Shown: positions 16,608-23,906 of the stretch, one piece after another | Numbering within the stretch: position 1 is the first letter of the stretch | Layout of the letters: the number at the start of each line of letters is the position of its first letter | From: Tepidamorphaceae bacterium | GTDB taxonomy: Bacteria; Pseudomonadota; Alphaproteobacteria; Rhizobiales; Tepidamorphaceae | Direction: 5' to 3' | Length of the DNA stretch: 44,233 bases | NCBI GenBank assembly: GCA_028279445.1 | Contig: JANQNT010000032.1 | Coordinates: 1 to 44,233 of the forward strand | The notes under the pieces: generated by a model | What the model was told of the DNA's origin: nothing | What the model saw: the letters and a program-made list of their open reading frames with translations, nothing else | The model's database searches: none | Made by a program: the position numbers and the translations under genes

Positions 16608-18614
16608 ATGTTCAAGAAAATCCTGATCGCCAACCGCGGTGAAATCGCCGTTCGGGTCATCAAGACCGCCAAACGCATGGGCATTGCGACGGTCGCCGTC
16701 TATTCGGATGCCGACCGCGACAGCCTGGCGGTGCAGATGGCTGACGAGGCGGTGCATATCGGCGGTTCGCCGGCGGCCGAATCCTACCTGCTTGCCGACA
16801 GGATCGTTGCCGCGTGCAAGGAGACCGGCGCGCAAGCCGTGCATCCGGGCTACGGTTTTCTCTCCGAAAATGCAGCGTTTGCCAAAGCGCTCAAGAAGGC
16901 CGGCATCGTCTTCATCGGTCCGCCGCCCAAGGCGATCGAGGCGATGGGCGACAAGATCGAGTCCAAGCGCGTGGCCAATGACGCCAAGGTCAGCACCGTG
17001 CCGGGCTTTCTTGGAGAGATCGCGACGCCCGAGGAGGCGGTGAAGATCGCCGATGACATCGGCTATCCCGTCATGATCAAGGCGTCCGCCGGGGGTGGCG
17101 GCAAGGGCATGCGGATCGCGGAATCCTCGGAAGAGGTGTCGGAGGGCTTCGAGCGGGCGCGCTCCGAAGCGATTTCCTCCTTCGGTGACGACCGTATCTT
17201 CATCGAGAAGTTCATCACCAATCCGCGCCACGTGGAAATCCAGCTCATCGCCGACACGCACGGCAACGCGGTCTATCTGGGCGAGCGCGAATGCTCCATC
17301 CAGCGGCGCAACCAGAAGGTCGTCGAGGAGGCACCGTCGCCGCTGCTTGACGCCAAGACGCGCAAGGCGATGGGCGAGCAGGCCGTGGCGCTGGCCAGGG
17401 CCGTCGGCTACCACTCCGCCGGGACGGTGGAGTTCGTCGCCGACCAGCAGCGCAACTTCTACTTCCTGGAGATGAACACGCGCCTGCAGGTGGAGCATCC
17501 GGTGACCGAACTGATCACCGGTATCGACCTGGTGGAGCAGATGATCCTGGTTGCCGCCGGCGAGAAGCTCAAGATCAGGCAGAAGGACGTCAAGCTCGAT
17601 GGCTGGGCCATCGAATCGCGGATTTACGCGGAAGACCCGTTCCGCAACTTCGTCCCCTCCATCGGCCGGCTGACCCAGTTCCATCCACCGCAGGAAAGCC
17701 ACGACGACGAGGGGCGCACGGTGCGCGTCGATACCGGCGTCACCGAGGGCGGCGAGATATCGATGTACTACGATCCGATGATCGCCAAGCTGTGCACGCA
17801 CGCGGCGACGCGCGAGGAGGCAATCGCGCATATGGGCCGGGCGCTGGATGCCTTCTATATCGACGGCATCGAGCACAACGTCCCGTTCGTGTCGGCGATC
17901 ATGGCGCATCCGCGCTGGATCGAGGGGCGGCTGTCGACCGGCTTCATCGCCGAGGAATATCCGGATGGCTTCGCGCCGCCTCAGCCCGACGAGGCAGCGC
18001 TGCGTGTGCTGGCGTCCGTGGCGGCCATCGCCGATGCCATCAACAATCGCCGCCGGCGCACCATCAGCCAGCAGATGCACGCCAACAGATACAATTTCGC
18101 CAGCTACCGCGTTGTCGTGCTGGGTGAGCAGGAAGTGGCCGTCAGCGTCGCCGACGACCGGCCGAGCTACACCGTCACGCTGGAAGACAGCGGCGAGGCG
18201 TTGATCGTCACCAGCGACTGGGTGCCGGGGCAGCCGATCTTCCATGGCACGATCGATGGCAAGCCCTTCGCCGTGCAGGCGCGGGCGATCCTCAACGGAC
18301 TGAGGCTCGATTACGGCGGCGTGCAGGTCGAGGCGCGCGTCTATAACGACAACGAGGCCAAGCTCGCCCGGCTGATGCCGGAGAAGGTGCCGCCGGATAC
18401 CTCGAAGATGCTGCTGTGTCCGATGCCCGGGCTGGTCATATCCATCGCCGTTGATGAGGGGCAGGAGGTCAAGGCCGGCGAAACGCTGGCGATCGTCGAG
18501 GCGATGAAGATGGAGAACGTGCTGCGGGCGGAGCGCGACGCCACCGTCGTGAAGATATGCGCCGAGCCCGGCGACAGCCTCGCCGTCGATGCGGTGATCA
18601 TGGAATTCGAGTGA
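16608..18614 (+). CDS. pccA: Propionyl-CoA carboxylase alpha (biotin carboxylase/BCCP) subunit
   Basis: The 668-aa subunit carboxylates its own biotin for transfer by PccB. The biotin carboxylase part (about 1-450) has FKKILIANRGEIAVRVI, the ATP-grasp glycine loop ASAGGGGKGMRI, and EMNTRLQVEHPVTE. A linker domain that binds PccB follows. The C-terminal biotinyl domain has VEAMKMEN with biotin lysine 634, 34 residues from the end as is usual. The start is the ATG of MFKKILIANR; a longer in-frame reading upstream runs antisense through folP and is rejected. No gene lies between pccA and the MITE. Confidence 0.94.
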   Translation: MFKKILIANRGEIAVRVIKTAKRMGIATVAVYSDADRDSLAVQMADEAVHIGGSPAAESYLLADRIVAACKETGAQAVHPGYGFLSENAAFAKALKKAGIVFIGPPPKAIEAMGDKIESKRVANDAKVSTVPGFLGEIATPEEAVKIADDIGYPVMIKASAGGGGKGMRIAESSEEVSEGFERARSEAISSFGDDRIFIEKFITNPRHVEIQLIADTHGNAVYLGERECSIQRRNQKVVEEAPSPLLDAKTRKAMGEQAVALARAVGYHSAGTVEFVADQQRNFYFLEMNTRLQVEHPVTELITGIDLVEQMILVAAGEKLKIRQKDVKLDGWAIESRIYAEDPFRNFVPSIGRLTQFHPPQESHDDEGRTVRVDTGVTEGGEISMYYDPMIAKLCTHAATREEAIAHMGRALDAFYIDGIEHNVPFVSAIMAHPRWIEGRLSTGFIAEEYPDGFAPPQPDEAALRVLASVAAIADAINNRRRRTISQQMHANRYNFASYRVVVLGEQEVAVSVADDRPSYTVTLEDSGEALIVTSDWVPGQPIFHGTIDGKPFAVQARAILNGLRLDYGGVQVEARVYNDNEAKLARLMPEKVPPDTSKMLLCPMPGLVISIAVDEGQEVKAGETLAIVEAMKMENVLRAERDATVVKICAEPGDSLAVDAVIMEFE

Positions 18615-18632
18615 GGCGCGCCTGGCACGCCA

Positions 18633-18901
18633 AGGTTCTGGACTCATAAATCGGGCGGACATGGTCGGTGACCGATTTGGTCGGATACAAGGTGCGGTCC
18701 CGCACGGAAACCTTACTGGTTTTCAAGGGGCCGCAACGCCGTTGCCGGGCAAATCGGCCCGATCCGCAGGACGCGGAAACGGGCTGCGAATGGCCGGCGC
18801 GAACGGTCTGATCCGGGCAGCAAGCCCGCATTGCGCCCGTTCGCTTGACCCTTCTGGCCGTTTGCCGCGCCATGTTCGTCCGATTTATGAGTCCAGAACC
18901 T
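18633..18901. mobile_element. MITE-like element with 32-bp terminal inverted repeats
   Basis: Two terminal inverted repeats (18633-18664 and 18870-18901), each beginning AGGTTCTGGACTCATAAATC, differ at only 2 of 32 positions. The 205-bp core has no credible coding sequence, so this looks like a non-autonomous derivative of an insertion sequence. No target-site duplication is evident. It fills the gap between pccA and the cyclotransferase-like gene and ends 13 bp before that gene's GTG. The related transposase family could not be identified by eye. Confidence 0.75.
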
Positions 18902-18914
18902 AGGGCTGATTTTC

Positions 18915-19394
18915 GTGAAACGACTGTATTTCGCCTACGGCTCCAACATGGCCACGCAGCAGATGACCGCCCGCTGTCCCGGCGCGCGGGCGCTTGGCAC
19001 GGCGCGCCTGGATGGCTGGCGCTTCTACGTCAATCGCCGCGGCACGGCGTCCATCAAGCCGGCCAACGATCACGCGGTGCATGGGGTTGTCTGGCGCATC
19101 AGCCCGGACCACAAGACGACGCTGGACTACTACGAGGGCATCCGCCTGAAGCACTATCTGACCCGCGAGGTCACCTTGCACCACGACGATGGCGTCAAGC
19201 GCGGCTTCGTCTACGTGGGCACGCATCTGGGCGAGGGCAGGCCGTTGCGCGCCTATCTGCAGGGCCTGGTGATTCCCGCGGCGCGCGACTGGGACCTGCC
19301 GCAGGCCTATGTGGAAGAACTGGAGGGCTGGTTCTCGGCACCGGCGATCGGCCCGGCCCGGCCGCGCAGGCCGGGGCCGACCTGGAGACCCTGA
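18915..19394 (+). CDS. Gamma-glutamylcyclotransferase-fold (AIG2-like) protein
   Basis: The 159-aa product has the gamma-glutamylcyclotransferase fold. It shows LYFAYGSNMATQQM, the YGSN phosphate- and substrate-binding loop, at the N-terminus; a GxxxxL/R strand LGTARLDGWRF; and the catalytic glutamate in DYYEGIRLKHY (Glu74). Family members release 5-oxoproline from gamma-glutamyl amines or peptides. Start is GTG at 18915, 13 bp after the MITE, with only AGGGC as a ribosome site. The C-terminus is arginine- and proline-rich and probably disordered. It precedes acylphosphatase by 27 bp. Confidence 0.82.
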   Translation: MKRLYFAYGSNMATQQMTARCPGARALGTARLDGWRFYVNRRGTASIKPANDHAVHGVVWRISPDHKTTLDYYEGIRLKHYLTREVTLHHDDGVKRGFVYVGTHLGEGRPLRAYLQGLVIPAARDWDLPQAYVEELEGWFSAPAIGPARPRRPGPTWRP

Positions 19395-19421
19395 CGGGAT
19401 TGCTTTGACAGGCAACAGGCG

Positions 19422-19709
19422 ATGAGCAAGCGACGTACGGTTCGGGTGATCGTCTCTGGGCGGGTGCAGGGCGTGGGTTACCGCGACTGGACCAGCGATC
19501 GGGCGCAGCGGCACAGCCTGCATGGCTGGGTGCGTAACCTGAGCGACGGCACGGTGGAGGCGGTGCTGGCGGGTGCAACCGGGGACGTCGATGCGGTGCT
19601 GGCGGCGATGCACGACGGGCCGGGCTTCGCGCGGGTGCAGAAGGTGCGGATCGTCGAGGAAGACGGCGAATCTCCGCAGCCGGGCTTCGACATCCTGCCG
19701 ACGGCTTGA
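19422..19709 (+). CDS. acyP: Acylphosphatase
   Basis: Acylphosphatases hydrolyse carboxyl-phosphate bonds such as in acetyl phosphate or carbamoyl phosphate. The 95-aa protein has both family signatures: VSGRVQGVGYRDW with the catalytic Arg21, and GWVRNLSDGTVEAVLAG with catalytic Asn39. It follows the cyclotransferase-like gene by 27 bp and abuts the converging lipB stop with no spacer. Confidence 0.95.
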   Translation: MSKRRTVRVIVSGRVQGVGYRDWTSDRAQRHSLHGWVRNLSDGTVEAVLAGATGDVDAVLAAMHDGPGFARVQKVRIVEEDGESPQPGFDILPTA

Positions 19710-20423
19710 TTAGGCCTTGCTCGTGGCGCGAGCGAAGACCTCCTCGAAGGTCGTGCGCAGCGTCTCGTCAACTTCCGCGAGTGTGGCGGGCAAACCGAGA
19801 TCGGCAAGGCTGGTGACGCCGTGGCCGGAGATGCCGCAGGGCACGATGCCGGCATAGTGTTCGAGATCGGGATCGACGTTGAGCGCGATGCCGTGAAAGG
19901 CGATACTACGGCGAACACGGATGCCGAGCGCGGCGATCTTGTCCTCGCCGCTGCGCTCTGGGCGGCGCACCCACACACCGACCCGGTCCTCGCGGCGTTC
20001 GCCGGTGACGCCCAGCGCCGCCAGCGTGCGGATGATCCACTCCTCCAGATCGGCCACGTAGCGGCGCACGTCGTTGCCGCGCGACCTGAGGTCGATCATG
20101 CAATAGGCGATGCGCTGGCCGGGCCCGTGATAGGTGTATTCGCCGCCTCGGCCGGTGAGATGCACCGGGAATCGGTCGGGCAGCAGCAGGTCGGCGGTCC
20201 GCGCACTGGTGCCGGCGGTGTAGAGCGGCGGGTGTTCCAGCAGCCAGACGGCTTCCGTCGCCGTGCCGGACGCGATGGCCTCGACCCTCGCTTCCATGGC
20301 GGTCAGTGTCTGCGCGTAGTCGGAAAGCCCTTGCAGGACGCGCCATTCGACCGGCGCCGTCGCAGGAGGGACATCTTCCGGCGGGCGCTTCGCCTCGGCC
20401 AGATCGCTTCGGCTCTTAACCAT
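19710..20423 (-). CDS. lipB: Octanoyl-ACP:protein N-octanoyltransferase
   Basis: LipB moves octanoate from acyl carrier protein to lipoyl domains, the first step of lipoate attachment. The 237-aa protein contains [11 protein letters not shown], the signature [17 protein letters not shown], the conserved lysine in [14 protein letters not shown] (Lys162), and the catalytic cysteine in [13 protein letters not shown] (Cys196). The first 25 residues are a family-poor extension. It is divergent from the FliN-like gene, and the TTAA-rich element at 20416-20430 overlaps its start codon. Confidence 0.95.
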   Translation of the reverse strand: MVKSRSDLAEAKRPPEDVPPATAPVEWRVLQGLSDYAQTLTAMEARVEAIASGTATEAVWLLEHPPLYTAGTSARTADLLLPDRFPVHLTGRGGEYTYHGPGQRIAYCMIDLRSRGNDVRRYVADLEEWIIRTLAALGVTGERREDRVGVWVRRPERSGEDKIAALGIRVRRSIAFHGIALNVDPDLEHYAGIVPCGISGHGVTSLADLGLPATLAEVDETLRTTFEEVFARATSKA

Positions 20424-20430
20424 TCACTAA
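20416..20430. promoter_or_regulatory. Candidate CtrA-like box between lipB and the FliN-like gene
   Basis: TTAACCATTCACTAA matches TTAA-N7-TTAA, the alphaproteobacterial CtrA site, at 7 of 8 fixed positions (second half CTAA). It lies 101 bp before the FliN-domain gene and covers the lipB start codon. CtrA often controls flagellar genes, so the context is coherent, but one near-match by chance in a window this size is not unlikely. Confidence 0.35.
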
Positions 20431-20530
20431 CCATCCCCCGCGCACAGTTGCTTGTGCAAGCGCTGCCGACATCGATGCGTCGCGCGGTGCCATTGTCTCG
20501 CGCATACAGTCACGCCGGCAGCTCTACAAG

Positions 20531-20773
20531 ATGAACGTCGTATCCAGCGTCAAAATCGATCTCGCGGTGCATCTGGGCTCGGCGAGCATGCCGGTGCACC
20601 AGTTGCTGCGCATGGGCCGCGGCGCGGTGATCGAGCTTGCCAGCACCGAATCGGAGGTTTTCACGCTGTTTGCCAACGATGCGCCGATCGCCCATGGCGA
20701 GGTGCTGGTGGACGGCGACCGGATCAGCCTCAGGATCACCGACATGGTGCCGCTGCCGCGCCACGAGATTTGA
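20531..20773 (+). CDS. FliN/SpoA-domain protein (flagellar motor switch-like)
   Basis: The whole 80-aa protein is one SpoA (surface presentation of antigens) domain of the FliN type. It has KIDLAVHLGSASMPVHQLLRMGRGAVIELA, then SEVFTLFANDAPIAHGEVLVDGDRISLRITDMVP, in which the VxANGxxIAxGEVV pattern of FliN is clear. FliN forms the lower C-ring of the flagellar motor. No other flagellar gene is in the window, and the acidic N-terminal extension of many FliNs is absent, so this may be a second switch component. The ribosome site before ATG 20531 is weak. Confidence 0.8.
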   Translation: MNVVSSVKIDLAVHLGSASMPVHQLLRMGRGAVIELASTESEVFTLFANDAPIAHGEVLVDGDRISLRITDMVPLPRHEI

Positions 20774-20870
20774 GCGCGGCCGTGACCCGGCAGGCGGGTC
20801 GCGACTTGTCTGCAAATTCCGAATTTGTTAGGGAGGCGGCCCGTCTTCGGGACGGGATGCTGGTGTTCAA

Positions 20871-20955
20871 GCGGTCGTGGCGGAATTGGTAGACGCGCAG
20901 CGTTGAGGTCGCTGTGGGGCAACCCGTGGAAGTTCGAGTCTTCTCGACCGCACCA
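20871..20955 (+). tRNA. tRNA-Leu (anticodon GAG)
   Basis: A complete class II tRNA of 85 nt including an encoded CCA end. The 7-bp acceptor stem GCGGTCG pairs with CGACCGC (20945-20951). The anticodon stem CAGCG/CGCTG (20898-20902 and 20910-20914) holds loop TTGAGGT with GAG at 20905-20907. A long variable arm follows (TGGGGCAACCCGT). The T stem GGAAG/CTTCT holds TTCGAGT. It decodes CUC and CUU leucine codons. Confidence 0.96.
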
Positions 20956-21131
20956 GCTCTCATTTTTCCCATTCAGAACCAATGGGTTATGCCCATTGTG
21001 CCCCACGCTAGGACCAAGCGCGGGGCACATTGACCCTTTCCACCGCCGACCTGGCCAGCCGCCAGTGCTGCGCTCTGCACACCGAACACAGATATCGGTC
21101 ATCGGGTTGTAGCCCGGACACGGTGAGTGCA
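20956..21131. other. Gene-free stretch after tRNA-Leu with two hairpins
   Basis: No gene is recognisable in this first part of the 410-bp gap between tRNA-Leu and the ModA-like gene. Two inverted repeats are present: AATGGG/CCCATT at 20981-20997, and a 12-bp stem with one mismatch, GTGCCCCACGCT/AGCGCGGGGCAC, at 20998-21028. The second could help end tRNA transcription, but no T run follows it. A short T run (CATTTTTCCC) lies directly after the tRNA. Confidence 0.5.
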
Positions 21132-21238
21132 CTAGAGCATCCTGTGTTTTGATTGACGCAATCAAAACACAGAAAGGTGTTCGATTCCAAAGTGTTAGAG
21201 CAACTTATCTGCGCCGTTCACGGCGCAGGTCGCTCTAG
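21132..21238. repeat. Rhizobial-type intergenic mosaic repeat with strong hairpin
   Basis: The element is bounded by inverted CTAGAGC (21132-21138) and GCTCTAG (21232-21238). It contains a perfect 13-bp stem, CTGTGTTTTGATT (21142-21154) and its complement (21160-21172), around loop GACGC. A second hairpin is TGCGCCGTTCACGGCGCA. The outer boundaries match those of the element at 12754-12860, while the inside differs, as expected for mosaic elements. Confidence 0.7.
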
Positions 21239-21365
21239 CGCAGTGGTTGCGTCGATGCACAGGCCGCGCCTGCGTGTGGGCCGCAGGTGCGCGGAAATGT
21301 ACCAGGCTGGCGATCGGATCAGACTGTATTTTTATGTTTTCCTTTCGAAAAACAGGAGAATAATC

Positions 21366-22241
21366 ATGATTATGCAGTTCGATGAGATTCAGCGGGTGAG
21401 CGGTGGGCGCCTGTTCGCAAGCATGGGGTTGCTGCGGACGGTTTTCGCCACGGGTCTTGCCATGACGATGACGAGCGGACTTGCGATCGCCGAAGAGGTG
21501 GCCAGGCTGCACGCCGCAGGCAGCCTGCGCGCCGCCATGACCGACATCGCCGATGCGTTCGAGCGCGAGCGGGGCACCCGGGTCGAACGTGCTTTCGGCC
21601 CGTCGGGCCTGCTTCGCGAGCGAATCGAGGGCGGCGAGGCTGCCGAGGTCTACGCCTCGGCCAACATGCGCCACCCGACCACCTTGTTCGATGCGGGCCT
21701 CACCGCGCCGGTGGCGCTTTTCGCCCGCAATCGGCTCTGCGCGCTGGCGCAGCCGGGAATTGCGCTTGAAACCGGCACGATGCTCAATGTGCTGCTCGAT
21801 CCCGATATCCGGGTCGGGACATCGACGCCGAAGGCCGATCCGGCGGGGGACTACGCGTTCGAGGTGTTCGACAAGGCTGGTGCGTTGCGGCCCGGCGCGA
21901 CCGAGACCCTGAAGGAAAAGGCCCTGCAACTCACCGGTGGCGCCGATAGCGCCAAGGCGCCCGAGGGGCGCAACCCTTATGGCTGGGTGATGAGTGAAGG
22001 CCAGGCGGATGTGTTCCTTACCTACTGCACTAACGCGGTTCTTGCCGAGCGCGACACGCCCGGCCTGCAGATCGTCGCCCTGCCGGAAGAACTCGCCGTC
22101 GGCGCCGACTACGGCCTGACCGTCATGGAGGGCTCGCCACAATCCGCATGGGACCTGGCGTTTTTCATTCTAGCGCCGCAGGCTCAGCGTATCCTGGCCA
22201 GCTACGGCTTCACCGCGACCGGCGTCCCGTTCGCTGATTGA
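21366..22241 (+). CDS. Orphan ModA-like periplasmic substrate-binding protein
   Basis: The 291-aa protein has a signal region (LLRTVFATGLAMTMTSGLAIA, about residues 20-40), then a type II binding-protein fold. HAAGSLRAAMTDIADAFE, GPSGLLRERIEGGEAAEVYASA and the later GQADVFLTYCTNAVLA segment follow the molybdate-binding ModA pattern. The ATG at 21366 is supported by AGGAG 7 nt upstream; a longer in-frame reading runs into the repeat. No ModB permease or ModC ATPase is nearby, so it may serve a transporter encoded elsewhere or bind another oxyanion or organic acid. A terminator follows. Confidence 0.8.
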   Translation: MIMQFDEIQRVSGGRLFASMGLLRTVFATGLAMTMTSGLAIAEEVARLHAAGSLRAAMTDIADAFERERGTRVERAFGPSGLLRERIEGGEAAEVYASANMRHPTTLFDAGLTAPVALFARNRLCALAQPGIALETGTMLNVLLDPDIRVGTSTPKADPAGDYAFEVFDKAGALRPGATETLKEKALQLTGGADSAKAPEGRNPYGWVMSEGQADVFLTYCTNAVLAERDTPGLQIVALPEELAVGADYGLTVMEGSPQSAWDLAFFILAPQAQRILASYGFTATGVPFAD

Positions 22242-22306
22242 GCCGAGAGGACGCCGGCGTTAACAGCCGGTGGTCGCGCGGCGGCAAACACCAGTACCAA
22301 CGTCAC

Positions 22307-22330
22307 AAAGGCCCTTTACGGGGCCTTTTT
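22307..22330 (+). terminator. Rho-independent terminator after the ModA-like gene
   Basis: AAAGGCCC (22307-22314) and GGGCCTTT (22321-22328) form an 8-bp stem with a 6-nt loop, ending in a run of five T. It is 66 bp after the ModA-like stop and separates it from mgtE, which therefore should have its own promoter. Confidence 0.88.
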
Positions 22331-22469
22331 CGATGACTCGTGCTAAGACAGCGGCTGATGACCCTGCCGGGGCAGGGCCGTGTTCCATCTTGATGAGCAT
22401 GCCGTGGCGCGCCGCCGCTTGGGTCCTGACCCCGGGTCGCGTGCCGCGGGTTGGGCAGGAGGTGAAACG

Positions 22470-23882
22470 TTGGAGCAGCCCGAGAAGAGCGAGGTGATGG
22501 CCGAAGAGGCCGAGCCGGACGTGGATGTGCAGTTGCATTCCACGGGCGCCTTCTCGCAGGGCTTCATCGACGAGATCAATCATCTTCTCGACAGCAACGA
22601 CCGCGCCACGCTGCGCGCCAAGGTCGATGAGCTGTTCGCCGCCGACGTGGCGGACCTGCTGGAGCAACTCGACCGCGACCAGCGGGTGCCGTTCGTCGTG
22701 CTGTGCGGTGAGTCCTTCGACTTCGCCGTGCTTACCGAACTGGACGACAAGGTCCGCGAGAAGCTGCTCGAGGACCTGCCCGCGGACTTCGTCGCGCGTG
22801 GCGTGCGTACGCTTGAGTCCGATGACGCGGTCTACATTCTGGAGGATCTGGAGGCCGAAGAGCAGGCCCAGATTCTCGACAAGATCCCCGAGTTCGAGCG
22901 TCTCCAGCTCACCAAGAACCTTGAATATCCCGAGGAGAGTGCCGGCCGGCGCATGACCGGCGACTACATCGCCGTGCCGCCGTTCTGGACCGTTGGCCAG
23001 ACCATCGACTACATGCGCGAGACCGATGACCTGCCCAACGAGTTCTACGAGCTGTTCATCGTCGATCCGGCCTTCCGGCTGATCGGGACGGTGGCGCTCG
23101 ACCGCATCCTGCGCACCAAGCGTCCGGTGCAGATCGCCGACCTGATGGAGGACGACCTCAAGACCGTGCAGGTCGACGAGGACCAGGAAGACGTGGCGCG
23201 CAAGTTCGAGCGCTACGACCTGGTCTCCGTCGGCGTACTCGACGAAGACGAGCGGCTGGTCGGCGTCATCACCGTCGACGACATCGTCGATGTCATCGCC
23301 GAAGAGGCCGAAGAGGACATCCGCCGTCTGTCGGGCGTCGGCGACGAGGAGATGTCCGACACCGTCTGGCAGACCACGCGCAGCCGGTTCGTCTGGTTGC
23401 TGATCAACCTGGCAACGGCAGTCCTGGCCTCAGCGGTGATCGGCCTGTTCGACGCCACCATCGAACAGATGGTGGCCTTGGCGGTGCTGATGCCCATCGT
23501 CGCGTCCATGGGCGGCAACGCCGGCACCCAGACCATGACGGTGGCGGTGCGCGCGCTCGCCACCAAGGATCTCGGCGGTTACAACGCGCGGCGCGTCGTC
23601 TCGCGCGAGATGCTGGTCGGATTCCTCAACGGCGTCGCCTTCGCCGTGGTGATCGGCTTCGTTGCCTGGGGCTGGTTCGGCAATGCGCAGCTAGGCGGCG
23701 TGATCGCCGCGGCGATGGTCATCAACATGGTGGTTGCCGGGCTCTCCGGCATCCTGATTCCGCTGGCGCTGAGCAAGCTTGGCGCCGATCCGGCGGTCGC
23801 TTCCACCGTGTTCCTCACAACTGTTACCGATGTTGTTGGTTTTTTTGCTTTTCTCGGCCTCGCCGCCCTCTTGCTTCTTTGA
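22470..23882 (+). CDS. mgtE: Magnesium transporter MgtE
   Basis: The 470-aa channel has an N-terminal superhelical magnesium-sensing domain (about 30-160, including DRDQRVPFVVLCGE). Two CBS domains follow (about 165-290; LIGTVALDRILRT and LVGVITVDDIVDVI). Five C-terminal membrane helices include PIVASMGGNAGTQTMTVAVRAL, the pore signature. The start is set at TTG 22470 because a near-perfect ribosome site, AGGAGGTG (22457-22464), lies 5 nt upstream. The ATG at 22497 has no comparable site. It is 24 bp before the oxidoreductase gene. Confidence 0.93.
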   Translation: MEQPEKSEVMAEEAEPDVDVQLHSTGAFSQGFIDEINHLLDSNDRATLRAKVDELFAADVADLLEQLDRDQRVPFVVLCGESFDFAVLTELDDKVREKLLEDLPADFVARGVRTLESDDAVYILEDLEAEEQAQILDKIPEFERLQLTKNLEYPEESAGRRMTGDYIAVPPFWTVGQTIDYMRETDDLPNEFYELFIVDPAFRLIGTVALDRILRTKRPVQIADLMEDDLKTVQVDEDQEDVARKFERYDLVSVGVLDEDERLVGVITVDDIVDVIAEEAEEDIRRLSGVGDEEMSDTVWQTTRSRFVWLLINLATAVLASAVIGLFDATIEQMVALAVLMPIVASMGGNAGTQTMTVAVRALATKDLGGYNARRVVSREMLVGFLNGVAFAVVIGFVAWGWFGNAQLGGVIAAAMVINMVVAGLSGILIPLALSKLGADPAVASTVFLTTVTDVVGFFAFLGLAALLLL

Positions 23883-23906
23883 AGGCGCAATGCCAAACCG
23901 CACGCC

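Noticed and set aside
16455-18662. 735-codon open frame antisense to pccA
   Set aside because: A GC-rich shadow of a real gene: composition is His/Asp/Arg-rich without motifs, and the forward frame is a complete PccA.
18661-18903. 80-codon frame inside the MITE
   Set aside because: Its ends are translations of the terminal repeats, and the core resembles no transposase.
20524-21165. Reverse open frame across tRNA-Leu containing WCGREDSNFHGLP
   Set aside because: This peptide is the well-known false translation of the antisense of a leucine tRNA gene; the frame has no family support.
22331-22469. Possible magnesium riboswitch before mgtE
   Set aside because: Only a small CCCTGC/GCAGGG hairpin was found; no M-box or ykkC-like architecture could be traced.
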